A stretch of DNA of 64,000 bases from Pisolithus tinctorius (lineage: Eukaryota > Basidiomycota > Agaricomycetes > Boletales > Pisolithaceae). The position numbers and the translations under genes were made by a program. The stretch is taken from assembly GCA_024663395.1 (NCBI GenBank), contig JANFAH010000015.1, positions 620,001-684,000 of the forward strand, given 5' to 3'. Below the pieces are notes generated by a model. It made no database searches, was not told the origin of the DNA, and saw only the letters and a list, made by a program, of their open reading frames with translations. Shown here piece after piece: positions 53,708-63,920 of this stretch. Each line of letters opens with the position of its first letter. Position 1 is the stretch's first letter.

Positions 53708-55318
53708 TCAGGCAATGTCAGAGTAGTAGGGGATGAATCTTCTGTAAAAGTTTGTGAATCCTAGGAAGGATTGCACATCTTTAACTTTCTTAGGGATGGG
53801 CCATTCAGCAATCCCTTGGACTTTGATGGGGTCCATGGCAACGGTGTTTTCTTTGATGATCATTCCAAGGTATTCCACCTCAGTGAGGTCAAAGTGACAT
53901 TTTTCCAGTTTTAGAGGGAGTGAAAGTTCCCTCATTCGTTCTAGAACACAATGAGTTCTTCTTTTGTGTTCTTCAGGGTCATTGGAGAAGATGAGAAGGT
54001 CATCCATATAGACAACCAGCCATCCTTCTGTGATCATGTCTTGGAAAGAGTCATTCATGAATCGCTGAAAGGTGGCAGGGGAGTTGCATAATCTGAAGAA
54101 CATGACTGTCAGTTCAAAGAGTCCTTTGTGCGTGATAAACACAGCTTTCCATTGGTCTCCTTCTTTGATACGGACATTGTTATAGCCTGGTCTGACATCC
54201 ATCTTTGTGAAGATAGATGCTCCTTTTAGTTTGTCGATGAGATCTGAGATGAGGGGAAGGGGGTATGCATCCTTCACCGTATTCTTGTTTAAGTATCTGT
54301 AGTCTTGACAAGGGTGGAGGGAGCCATCTTTCTTTCCAACAAAGAAGAAGGGTGCAGCTTGAGGAGACTTCGAGGGGCAGATCTTTCTTTCTTGAAGGTT
54401 TTCTTCTATGAACTTCTCCACAGACTCTTGCTCAGAGGGAGAGAGTGGGTACGCTTTTGCCACCTTGGGGATGAAGTCCACTACAAGGTTGATGGCATGG
54501 TCGTATGGTCGCAATGGAGGTAGGACTCCATCTGAGGGTTTCTCGAAGACTGAAGCGAAGTCTTTGTAGTCTTCAGGAAGAACAGGCTTTGGTTTCTTTT
54601 TGTGTTCTTCTTGAGCCAATTCAGTGGCTGTAGTGATCTTTTGAAGAAGGCTGTTGTTGGGATTGACCTTCTTGGCTTCTTTGACAAGTTTTCCAACCGA
54701 CATTATGAAATGTGCACGGATGGTTTCATCTTCTGGTTCTTCATAATCCATAAACCTGTTTATTCCTTTCTTTTCAGCAGGAGTCACAAGGTTTACAGTG
54801 GGTTCTTCAACAGCAACCATGGCAAGGTTGCATTTTAGTTCTTTAGACCTATCAGTCTTCTCATCGATGGACAGCATGCCCATTCTCCAGTCCACGATGG
54901 GGTTATTTTCCTGGAGCCAAGGAAGTCCAAGGATGATGTTCTCTGTTCCACAATTAATGACATGGAAAAAGGATTGATGGATGAGTCCTTTAACCTGGAA
55001 GTAAAGAGTGGCAGAGAAGAGGATTTTCCCTTTGGAGTTTGGCATCCCATCAGCATTCTTGGCAAGAATGGGTTCGGCAAGTCGTTGGGTGGGGATTCGA
55101 TGCTTTTGGATGAAAGCCCAATCAATGCAGGAAATTTCTGCTCCAGAGTCCACTAGAGCGGTGGTGTTGACGACTTTTGAGGTTGTTTCTGATGTATAAA
55201 GGGAAACGGGAATTTGCATAGTATGTTCAGGTGTGGAAGATACTAATACAGGAGCAACAGAAACAAGACTGTCCTTAGTTTGGGGAACTTCTGGCATCAA
55301 CTCAGAGTTCCCATTCAA
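53708..55318 (-). pseudogene. Gypsy-2 protease and reverse transcriptase
   Basis: 536 codons. Protease 'ALVDSGAEISCIDWAFI' and 'NIILGLPWLQENNPIVDWR'; RT 'CQDYRYLNKNTVKDAYPLPLISDLID', 'IFTKMDVRPGYNNVRI', 'LVVYMDDLLIFSND', 'FLGFTNFYRRFIPYYSDIA'. The block usually reading MPFGLCNAPATFQ is changed to MFFRLCNSPATFQ, so activity is doubtful, and the flanking frames are broken. Confidence 0.9.
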
Positions 55319-55522
55319 AAATCCTTTCCAAGGGCCCTAGCAATATTTACCAAGGCGATGGATGGGCCAGCGACTTTTTCTTCATCGTTGCTTTCTTCTA
55401 CCTCCACAATTTTGCAGATCTTCTTGACTTTCTTTTGGGGAGTCTTCCCTTTGTCAGGACATTCTCATGAGAGATGTCCTTTATTTCTGCAACTGAAACA
55501 TCTTCCTTCTTTGATGTGATGG
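55319..55522 (-). pseudogene. Gypsy-2 gag C-terminus with zinc knuckle
   Basis: Minus-strand continuation 'HHIKEGRCFSCRNKGHLS-x-ECPDKGK' (CX2CX4HX4C; x is TGA for Arg), followed by a Lys/Glu-rich tail. It is cut on the right by element E; its upstream neighbour in gag is the inverted piece at 57,380-57,637. Confidence 0.8.
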
Positions 55523-57379
55523 TGTGAGTCAAAGAGTGGAAAGGTGGTGAAAACCAACCAAAACCAACACAAAAGACAAATGTAAAGCGAGTGGTGGTGT
55601 GCCTCTGCGGAACCTGGAGTGCAGAAACCTAAGAGGGGGAAACTTCAATGGGAAGGTGCGCCTAGTGCAAGTCGATGACGAGTTACGCAGGAGAAGACAA
55701 GCAAGTGATGATTGGATGGGGGATGCTGAACAGAGTGAAGGTGTTCAGCTGAAAGGACTTGGGATGATGGACTTTGATAAGATGTGCTCCTGGCACAAGT
55801 CAATGACAAGTTACGCAGGAGGTGGATGGATGACTAAGCAAGAGTGCTGACTAAGTGTGGATAAGACTGCAGATGATGGATGGTGGCAGATAGACCCCTT
55901 TGTGGAGCCTCAACTACCAATGACATGAATGGAGACAGATAGACTCTTCCAAATGAGCCTCAACTGTCGACAATGAGTTATGCACTGAAGAACTGACTGA
56001 CTGCTGAGTGAATGGCTTCTGATTGCTTTTTGGTAGCTAAGTACATGGGGGTTTATATACTGAGGGGGGAGCACAGCTTGTGACAAACAAGGCACAAACA
56101 CTTGGTAAGTAATGAGTAAGGACTGAGTAATCATGATGAGTAAGCAAGAAATGAAAAGTAAGCAAGCAAAGAGGATTGGTAAGTATTGGCAATGAACGAG
56201 TCAGGGATAGTCAAAATATCACAAAATGAGTCAAACAGAATCAGAAACTGAGTAAGTGCACTGATATCACATTAGGGGGTGGCGATGCAAGTTAGATCTC
56301 GGCGGAGACATCTCTAGACCCAAAGACGGCATGACAGATGGATGGTGTTTCCAGACAGGGAAGTATTAATTCCAGAATTGAAGGGCATGAGTCAGGTGTC
56401 AAAGGGGGCTAGGGCATTGGGGGTCTGTGGGGCAATGAGAGCATACATGATCACGTCTCCCACCCTTCCATCCTCTCAGCGAAGTTAACAAAAACTTCAT
56501 GAACGGGGTTCTGATGGAGGAGGAGGAGAAGGGGGGATGTCTTCTGCTGGATCTTGCAGTAAGAAGGCAAGATGTATGTCATACTCATCATGAATGCGAT
56601 CAGGGAGGCTGGAGGACAGTAGATTATACTGCAGCTGTCGCAATGTGGGAAGAATGATGGATGAGACTGGAATAAAGACAGTGCAGGGAGCAGGGAGGAA
56701 TGATCCATATGCTTCATCAACCGGGGAGACTGAAATGACCACATAAGACCTTTCTAACCAAGTGACAGACCTGAGGCGACCAAAGAATGTCCTTCTGGAA
56801 GTCATACTGACAAGGAGAACACACTGACCAAGCTGCATGGGATGAGACGGGGCTGACAATGACAGGATGAACCAGGGGGCTTCAGGACAGAAGCTGGTGG
56901 GAATGCCTGGCAGATATATGTAGCCACTGTCTCTGGCAAATGAGACAAGCAAGATGACTGATGAAGAGGTGGCCATGATTGATGGACTTAGCGAAATGAG
57001 TGTCTGATGGATGGAGTGCTGTAGAAATGCGCAGGGTGTGAGGATCCTCTCCAAATTTGGAAGGAAGAATCGTGGGGCTGAGCACTTTAAGCGAGTGTGG
57101 GAATGGAGTCGATATCTTTGGAAATGGTGGAGATACAATGAAAACCGGAATGCCGTACATGGGTGCTAAAAACCTTTAACGTGTGCTTAACTCGCTTCCT
57201 CTTCTCTCTTTAGCACTGACAACTCATTCTTGTGCAAAGGATGACTGTTAGCATCTGACAGTCCTTCTACACATGAGGCCTTTAGTCTTCACCTGCATGC
57301 TTGGGCATTGTGTGCAACCTGTCAATGAGTTAGGCAGAGTCAGCTGTAACCATGTCCACAACACCTTTGGTGTGTGACA
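55523..57379 (-). mobile_element. 1.86-kb solo-LTR-like element, copy E
   Basis: Minus orientation, TGTGAGTCAAAG...GGTGTGTGACA on the plus strand. Left flank ATGG is half of a target duplication whose other half (CCAT) is next to copy F. E and F are nearly identical inverted copies separated by 258 bp. Confidence 0.75.
56497..56976 (-). CDS. Conserved element ORF in copy E
   Basis: 159 codons from MATSSS, identical in protein to copy F. An open frame continues upstream to 57,138 in this copy. See the ORF at 58,041 for features. Family unknown. Confidence 0.4.
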   Translation of the reverse strand: MATSSSVILLVSFARDSGYIYLPGIPTSFCPEAPWFILSLSAPSHPMQLGQCVLLVSMTSRRTFFGRLRSVTWLERSYVVISVSPVDEAYGSFLPAPCTVFIPVSSIILPTLRQLQYNLLSSSLPDRIHDEYDIHLAFLLQDPAEDIPPSPPPPSEPRS

Positions 57380-57637
57380 GCGTTGATTGAGTTCTTCTCT
57401 CAAGGACTCAGACCGTTCATTGCGAACAGAATCCACATGATGGAAACCACTCCCACCAAGATAACTGAGTGGTATACACAAGCACAAAAGTTTGATGCCA
57501 AATGGAGAAAAGTCAACAAATTCTCTGGAAAGGAAGAGAAAAAGGTGTTCCATCCCAGGAATAGCTTTGTCAGAGAAAAAGACCGCAATGCCATGGACAT
57601 AGATGGGGTCAGACTCTCAAAAGAAGAAAGAGACCAT
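57380..57637 (+). pseudogene. Gypsy-2 gag segment in inverted orientation
   Basis: Plus strand, opposite to the rest of gypsy-2: 'ALIEFFSQGLRPFIANRIHMMETTPTKITEWYTQAQKFDAKWRKV', '...NAMDIDGVRLSKEERD'. This is the gag part that should directly precede the knuckle at 55,522. Joining SKEERD- to -HHIKEGRCFSC across one CCAT restores a normal gag order, so this piece was flipped between elements E and F. Confidence 0.88.
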
Positions 57638-58040
57638 TGTCACACACCAAAGGTGTTGTGGACATGGTTACAGCTGACTCTGCCTAACTCGTCGACAAGT
57701 TGCACACAATGCCCAAGCATGCAGATGAAGACTAAAGGCCTCATGCGTAGAAAGACTGTCAAACTTGAACAGTCATCCTTTGCACAAGAACGAGTTGTCA
57801 GTGCTAAAGAGAAAAGAGGAAGTGAGTTAAGTGCATGTTAAAGGTTTTTAGCGCCTGTGTATGGCATTCTGGTTTTCATTGTATCTCCACCATTTCCAAA
57901 GATATCGACTCCATTCCCACACTCGCTTAAAGTGCTCAGCCCCACGATTCTTCCTTCCAAGTTTGGAGAGGATCCTCACACCCTGTGCATTTCTACAGCA
58001 CTCCATCCATCAGACACTCATTTCACTAAGTCCATCAATC

Positions 58041-58520
58041 ATGGCCACCTCTTCATCAGTCATCTTGCTTGTCTCATTTGCCAGAGACAGTGGCTACATA
58101 TATCTGCCAGGCATTCCCACCAGCTTCTGTCCTGAAGCCCCCTGGTTCATCCTGTCATTGTCAGCCCCGTCTCATCCCATGCAGCTTGGTCAGTGTGTTC
58201 TCCTTGTCAGTATGACTTCCAGAAGGACATTCTTTGGTCGCCTCAGGTCTGTCACTTGGTTAGAAAGGTCTTATGTGGTCATTTCAGTCTCCCCGGTTGA
58301 TGAAGCATATGGATCATTCCTCCCTGCTCCCTGCACTGTCTTTATTCCAGTCTCATCCATCATTCTTCCCACATTGCGACAGCTGCAGTATAATCTACTG
58401 TCCTCCAGCCTCCCTGATCGCATTCATGATGAGTATGACATACATCTTGCCTTCTTACTGCAAGATCCAGCAGAAGACATCCCCCCTTCTCCTCCTCCTC
58501 CATCAGAACCCCGTTCATGA
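58041..58520 (+). CDS. Conserved element ORF in copy F (best copy)
   Basis: 159 residues from MATSSS, ATG context ATCATGG. 'VSFARDSGYIYLPGIPTSFCPEAPW', 'HPMQLGQCVLLVSMTSRRTFFGRLRS', 'LERSYVVISVSPVDEAYGSFLPAPCTVFIP', 'SLPDRIHDEYDIHLAFLLQDPAEDIPP', Pro/Ser tail. Mixed alpha/beta composition, no signal peptide, no known motif. An alternative start upstream gives 219 aa (57,861). Whether it is translated is unknown. Confidence 0.42.
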   Translation: MATSSSVILLVSFARDSGYIYLPGIPTSFCPEAPWFILSLSAPSHPMQLGQCVLLVSMTSRRTFFGRLRSVTWLERSYVVISVSPVDEAYGSFLPAPCTVFIPVSSIILPTLRQLQYNLLSSSLPDRIHDEYDIHLAFLLQDPAEDIPPSPPPPSEPRS

Positions 58521-58957
58521 AGTTTTTGTTAACTTCGCTGAGAGGATGGAAGGGTGGGAGACGTGATCATGTATGCTCTCATTGCCCCACAGACCCCCAA
58601 TGCCCTAGCCCCCTTTGACACCTGACTCATGCCCTTCAATTCTGGAATTAATACTTCCCTGTCTGGAAACACCATCCATCTGTCATGCCGTCTTTGGGTC
58701 TAGAGATGTCTCCGCCGAGATCTAACTTGCATCGCCACCCCCTAATGTGATATCAGTGCACTTACTCAGTTTCTGATTCTGTTTGACTCATTTTGTGATA
58801 TTTTGACTATCCCTGACTCGTTCATTGCCAATACTTACCAATCCTCTTTGCTTGCTTACTTTTCATTTCTTGCTTACTCATCATGATTACTCAGTCCTTA
58901 CTCATTACTTACCAAGTGTTTGTGCCTTGTTTGTCACAAGCTGTGCTCCCCCCTCAG

Positions 58958-58965
58958 TATATAAA
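58958..58965 (+). promoter_or_regulatory. TATA box of copy F
   Basis: TATATAAA followed by ACCCCCATGTACTTAGCTACC, conserved in copies C, E and F (position in A mutated). It indicates transcription in the plus orientation of the element. Confidence 0.6.
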
Positions 58966-59179
58966 CCCCCATGTACTTAGCTACCAAAAAGCAATCAGAA
59001 GCAGTCCAGCAGTCAGTTCAGTGCCTATCTCATCATCAACAGTTGAGGCTCATTTGGGAGAGTCTATCTGTCTTCATTCATATCATTGGTAGTTGAGGCT
59101 CCATCAAGGGTCTATCTACCTTCATTCATCTGAAGTATCATCTGTGCTCTGTCAGCACACTTGCTTAGTCATCCATCCA

Positions 59180-59339
59180 CTCCTGTGCAACTCATCATCG
59201 ACTTGCGCCAGGAGCACATCCAAAAGATCATCACACCAGAGTACTTTCAGCTGAATACTTTCACTCTATCAGCATCCCCCATCTAGTCATCACTTGCTTA
59301 TCTACTCCTGCATAACTCATTGTCGACTTGTGCTAGGAG
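59180..59339 (+). repeat. Two stem-loop motifs in the downstream part of copy F
   Basis: 35-nt motifs at 59,180-59,214 and 59,305-59,339 begin CTCCTG and end CAGGAG or TAGGAG, with inner bases that extend the stem (GCAA/TTGC), and share a central ACTCAT-rich loop. The same pair is found in copies A, B, C and E. Confidence 0.6.
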
Positions 59340-59480
59340 CACCTGCCATCAAAGTTTCCCCCACACATCTTAGGTTTCTGCACTCCAGGTTCTGCAGAGG
59401 CACACCACCACTCACTTTACATTTGTCTTTTGTGTTGGTTTTGGTTGGTTTTCACCACCTTTCCACACTTTGACTCACAA

Positions 59481-59845
59481 TGACAGAGGATTTAGGCAAC
59501 ACCGATAAGAGTGGTCCTGGTTAGGGACACTGAGGGCAAAGTTCTGAGTGAGAATGCTGCATATGATTGAGCAGCTCAAGTCTGGGGTTCCAGGACTTGA
59601 GCCGGCAGTCTAAATACTACAAGGAGATGGACCATGAGGCATCCACATGTAAACGAGGTAACTATGCCATTGGTTGAACAATGACGACACATGTCCCAGG
59701 CATGTAAAGAGCGAGTTATGCTAGTGGTGGAAATGGTGAGCCATCAGAACAAGGAGAAGACAGCTCAAAAAGGAAAAGTGTCCAACGGATCAAACATGCA
59801 ACAAATGTACAGTGAAAAGAGAAAAGACAGGGGTGAAACATAACA
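59481..59845 (-). repeat. Gypsy-2 5' LTR
   Basis: 365 bp, about 95% identical to the copy at 42,313. Its inner edge abuts element F with one base between, so no primer binding site remains. Confidence 0.9.
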
Positions 59846-60352
59846 GTGCCATGCTCAGATGCCTGCTGCATAGTTTGTGAGGGTGGAACCTGAGTGAGCT
59901 CTGGCACAGCTTGCCAGGAAGGCTGAGAGTAGGTCAGATGAAATCAGGCACCTATCACTGTCAGGGATGTTGTTCATGTCACAGAAAATGTGGTAGACTA
60001 GTAGACTTGTCCTGTAGAGTTCTTTGGTGGTCTCTGTCCAAGAAGTGCCAATTACACTTGTTATTTGATGGACAATCTCTGCTGAGAGGGACACAGAGGC
60101 TGCTGCTTCTGGAGTTGAGGAAGCTGAGCACCAGCTGAGGAGCCTATCTCTGGCAAGGCAATGCAGCCTGAGGACTGAGGGGGTGGGGGTGAGGTGGGGG
60201 CGATATGGCCTTGGGGCTGATGTCTGTGTGGAGTCTGTGTCATTTAGTGGTGTGTTGAATTTGTTGGCCTTGTTATTTGAGGTCTGCAATGGCTTTTTTG
60301 ATGAGTTCATTGACAAGCCATTGGTGGGAGGAGTGGTTTCTCTCTGCTTCAT
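59846..60352 (-). pseudogene. Tyrosine recombinase, N-terminal core-binding part (DIRS-like)
   Basis: 'WTETTKELYRTSLLVYHIFCDMNNIPDSDRCLISSDLLSAFLASCARAHSGSTLTNYAAGI-x-AWH', where x is TGA for Arg. This is the SAM-like core-binding domain of fungal YR-retroelement recombinases. The catalytic half is missing because the gypsy-2 LTR starts right after AWH. Confidence 0.8.
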
Positions 60353-60489
60353 GCTGCCTCATGATATGGTCAATGGCATGGGCAGGTTGGAGTGCATAGT
60401 AGCCTTCTTGGCATGCTCATTGTTCTGCTGGTAGAATGGGGGCATCAAAATTGATGACAAGCTGGCAAAGGTAGCTAGGGATGGGGAGA

Positions 60490-60910
60490 GGAGGGAGGAT
60501 ATGTCTATGGTTTCCATAGATGCCTCTCAATGGCTGGTCTGCTGGGTTGTTTCCACTTCAAATGTATGCTGTTTGGATGCTAAGTAGGTTAGAGCTGGGG
60601 TTGTGGATGAAATTGTGTATACATTTGAAAATTTCATTGACTTCTCAGTTCTGGTGTCTGCCTGTCCACCACCCTTCCACAATGCCAGTGTTGTCACCAT
60701 GGACAATGACATGGGTTGAGGCAGATAGGACTGTGCTGATTGTGCAGATGAGGAATTCAAAACTGATGACTTCTGCCCAGTTGATGTTGTGTTTGGATCC
60801 TGCTGATTTCCAGCCTGGGATGAGGCACCAGGCCCTCCATTTTTTGCTGATGATGATTCCAATGCCAAAGCCAGAGCTAGCATCTGAGAATGCTTGGAGG
60901 TCCACTTGGG
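60490..60910 (-). pseudogene. YR retroelement RNase H
   Basis: 'DLQAFSDASSGFGIGIIISKKWRAWCLIPGW' (first Asp), 'NINWAEVISFEFLI' (Glu), 'VIVHGDNTGIVEGWW' (second Asp), then a continuation in another frame ('ADQPLRGI'). Confidence 0.75.
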
Positions 60911-60932
60911 TGGGAGGGGGGACCAGTGGGTG

Positions 60933-62210
60933 TCAGACTTTCCCTTCCTGCAGTGTGCTTGTCCACCATTTAAGGTCTGTTTGGCAGTGTTTGTCTGGTC
61001 TGTGAGGTAAGAAAGGCTTTGGTGAGTGGACCATGATCATGCACTCTAGCCTAGTTAGGTATGCATGTCCCTGGGGGAGCAAGGAGGAAGCATGTAAAAG
61101 CTTGCCATATAATTCCTGTATGTCTTGTAGCATGTGTACTTGTTGCTTGTGCCATTCATGAATGGCTTGCAGATATTTGGTGGTTTTGTTTTTGCTCAAG
61201 GTTACCACCCAGTGCTGGAGATCCCAGAGGAAACCAATGTATATCATGGAGTGGTGGAAGTTCTGGCCTTTCTTGGCCTCCCAAGGAATACCAAGCTCTC
61301 TAGAGATCATGTTGATATCATCAGAATTGTAGGTGAAAGCTGCATTGTGCTCAGATCTAGGGGTGTCAGCCAAGTGATCAGTTAAGGGGTGGTGGCAGTC
61401 TTCATTGAACTCTTTGAAGGATCCATCTTTGTGTGTGATGCCTTTGAAGAAGATTCTGCTGCCTGAATACTGGAGGCCAGCAGGGGCTATTTGCATGTTC
61501 CATAGTTGTCTGGAGGTGTTATATTCTTGTAGGTACTGTTTTTGTATTCTGACACAGAAATGATCATTTACCCATTTGTCAAGTGGGCCTATACCTCAGC
61601 TCCTGAAGATCTCAGCTTCCACATCCACTATCCTTCCATACATGCCTGCCAAGGGTGAAGTGCCAAAGGCTAGGCACATGTCTATGCATGCCTGCATGTT
61701 GGAGATCCTCACTATGGCTGCTGGCCATTGGGATGGGTGGAGGGGGATGGTTTGATATGCTTCTGCTACATCACATGTGGCTATTTCGGACCCTGGTGGG
61801 AGTCTGGAGGCCAGGAAAATGATGGAGAATTTGCCCCATGTGCATGGGAAGTTTTCTGCAGATATGGAGGAATTGATGGAGGGGTTAGGGTGGTGTGGTG
61901 TCAGTGCCAGGGGGAAGGAGAAATTCTGAATTAGTCTGAATTTGCCTGGTTTACCCAGCTTCAGGATCAGGGCTAGTGGTGACAATTGGAAAGGTCTGAT
62001 CAAGGACTGTAGTTCATTAATTCTGAAAGGGCCAATGAATCTCCCTTTGGTTATCTCTTTATTAACAATTTCTTCAAACTTATCTCAGTATGTATCAATG
62101 GAAACTTTATTCAGGGGGGACTGGGTATGCAAGATTGGTGGGAAATCTATTAAGAAACTGTTTTGTAAGCCTTCTGGTATTGATGCGAAGCACTGTGGGC
62201 AATGCAAGCC
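60933..62210 (-). pseudogene. YR retroelement reverse transcriptase
   Basis: 'RPFQLSPLALILKLGKPGKFRLIQNFSFP', 'IATCDVAEAYQTIPLHPSQWPAAIVRI' and 'AFGTSPLAGMYGRIVD', a stop, then 'DKWVNDHFC' where related elements have WVDDH, so a catalytic Asp appears changed to Asn. 'ELGIPWEAKKGQNFHHSMIYIGFLWDLQHWVVTLSKNKTTKYLQAIHEW' and 'GKLLHASSLLPQGHAYLTRLE' form the RT end. Confidence 0.82.
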
Positions 62211-62219
62211 TTGAAGGGC

Positions 62220-62925
62220 TCGCTCCCACATGTCTGCTTTATATGGGGTGTGGGGATGGAGCTGTCTGAGCTCGAGGGCATCTGCTAGTGCTGAGTTGTG
62301 AGTCCACAGCCAGAGCAGAGGTGCATGGAGTTGTGGTGCTCCAAGCAGCCTTCCTTGCATTGCCATCTTGGGCAGAGACAGAGGCCTTTCCTGGAGTAGA
62401 GGACCCTATGTACACACTCTGAGAATGTATCATATTTGTTGTCCCATGTGCAGGGGGCTCAGAATTTGATGACTGGGATGTTGTGGCATTCTCTGCTGAG
62501 GCAGACCATACAGACTGGTAGGGGACCTGAATCTGGCTGGCTTGTTGAGGCCCAAAAGGGTCTGTACCTCTTGTTGAAGTCACCTGGAGTGCTGGTGGGG
62601 GATTGTTGGCATTTGGTCTGGGGGTATGCCCTGGAGGCAGTTTGGTTGTTGAGTCTGGCATTGTATCTGCCTGCAATCTGTAGGGAAGAAAAGAGGGGGG
62701 GAGGGCATGTAGCTGTTTTGCCCAGTATGCGATTGTATGGGCATGTAGCCATTGGAATTTGATGTGTAATTGAAGGGTGGGAAGGTGTGTAGCCTGAAAG
62801 AAATCTGATGTGTAATTGGGTGGGGTGGGGTGCGAGACATGCATTGGCCATGTTCAGTGTCACAGCCTGGGGCCAATGCTGTGGGAGGGGAGGGGAGAGG
62901 CATGCAGCCAATGAGGGAAGTAGAG
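62220..62925 (-). pseudogene. YR retroelement gag C-terminal/linker region, broken
   Basis: Three overlapping low-complexity frames rich in Pro, Ser, Thr and His; scattered Cys ('CLSRECHNIP', 'CLCPRWQCKEGC') suggest a decayed zinc knuckle. No confident reading frame. Confidence 0.4.
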
Positions 62926-63920
62926 TTAGAGGGGAGATGAAAGGAGGGAGGGAGGGGGAGTGAGGGGAAGAAGTGAGCAATTGTTAGTGGTGTTGCTCTT
63001 TGCACTATTGTAAAAATGAGGGGGAGGACTGACCTGTTTTAGGGACTCCAGTTCCACAACCTGTGCTGAGTGTACTAGCTTGTCTCTAATCCACACTAGG
63101 AGAACATTGTTGATGTGCACAATATTGAAGGACTGTTCAGTGTCTAGCATGTCATGCCATCTTCTGCATACTCTGGCTTGGTAGACAAGCAAGGCTCTCT
63201 TGCTGATCTCACAATGTCCATGTCTCCAGGGGTGGTTTTCAAGTGCCAGCCAGAATTTGACATGGTTGCTGATGTTATCAGCCTCCCAGTTGTTCTCTTT
63301 CATAGCATTGGCTAGCCCATGGGCAGCCTCTGAGAATTCTTCCCAGGTGAGGTCTTCATCTCTGGTGATGGTGCCCTTTGCCCAGGCTAATGCTAGGGGT
63401 ACAAAGGAGTGTAGGCCATCTCCTGTTTGGAGGAGGGTCAAGGCATCATTGTCTTTGAGCAGACAGCAAGCTCTGCATCATGAAGCCCTTTGTTTGTGAA
63501 GTAGTAGAGTTCAACAAAATCTGCCTTGTGGAGTCTGTGAGCTGTGATCTGGGAAGAGATGGTGATGGGATCTGTGGGGACTATGGCCTCCTGAGGGACT
63601 GTGGCATATTTGTGACAGTACTTCTTCTTCTCTTCTTGCAGTGCTTGCTCTCATTCTCTCTTGCACTTGGTCTGCTGCATCTCTTGCTCTTCTTCTTCAA
63701 GCCTCTCCTTTTCTGTGGCTTCTTGTTGTTCTTGGAGGACTTGATGATCCCATTCCTCTTTTTCCAAGTCATTGTTTAGTGCCCAGTAGAGGGCTAGCTG
63801 TGCTGCTGCTGCATCATGGTTGACATCATCATTTACAAGGCATTCTTGGGCTTGATGATATTTTTCAGAGGTGAAATCTGGTTGGACTGCTAAATGAGGG
63901 TTATTAGTTAGTTTGGGCAT
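62926..63920 (-). pseudogene. YR retroelement gag-like protein
   Basis: Start MPKLTNN at 63,920. 'YHQAQECLVNDDVNHDAAAAQLALYWALNND', then a long Glu/Lys coiled coil ('EQQEATEKERLEEEEQEMQQ'), 'KADFVELYYFTNKGLHDA', and 'LTWEEFSEAAHGLANAMKENNW...NHPWRHGHCEISKRALLVYQARVRRRWHDML'-type sequence. These blocks recur in agaricomycete retroelements. Two or more frame breaks. Confidence 0.7.

Larger units (their letters stand above)
57638..59479 (+). mobile_element. 1.86-kb solo-LTR-like element, copy F
   Basis: Plus orientation, TGTCACACACC...GACTCACA, 1,842 bp. Left flank GACCAT (target half CCAT); the right end lies one base from the gypsy-2 LTR. TATATAAA at 58,958-58,965 divides a long U3-like part from a 500-bp downstream part. 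Confidence 0.75.
42313..59845 (-). mobile_element. Gypsy-2: Ty3/gypsy with nested insertions and internal inversion
   Basis: LTRs of 365 bp at both ends in direct orientation; minus-strand gag remnant, protease-RT, RNase H, integrase and chromodomain, and an extra 3' ORF. Interrupted by gypsy-3 in integrase and by two 1.86-kb elements in gag. The bases outside the LTRs (GTAAA left, GTGCC right) do not match, and the flanks belong to different elements. The primer site next to the 5' LTR is replaced by element F. Confidence 0.88.
59846..63920 (-). mobile_element. Tyrosine-recombinase (DIRS-like) retroelement, truncated
   Basis: Gag, RT, RNase H and tyrosine recombinase in that order on the minus strand, with no integrase, as in DIRS-type elements. 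Decayed by stops and frameshifts, CG-poor. The 3' end is removed at 59,845; the 5' end may lie beyond the window. Confidence 0.78.

Noticed and set aside
57857..58135. 92-codon frame MYGILVF... in copies E and F as a separate gene
   Set aside because: In copy B it is continuous with the MATSSS frame, so it is more likely the broken N-terminal part of the same ORF.
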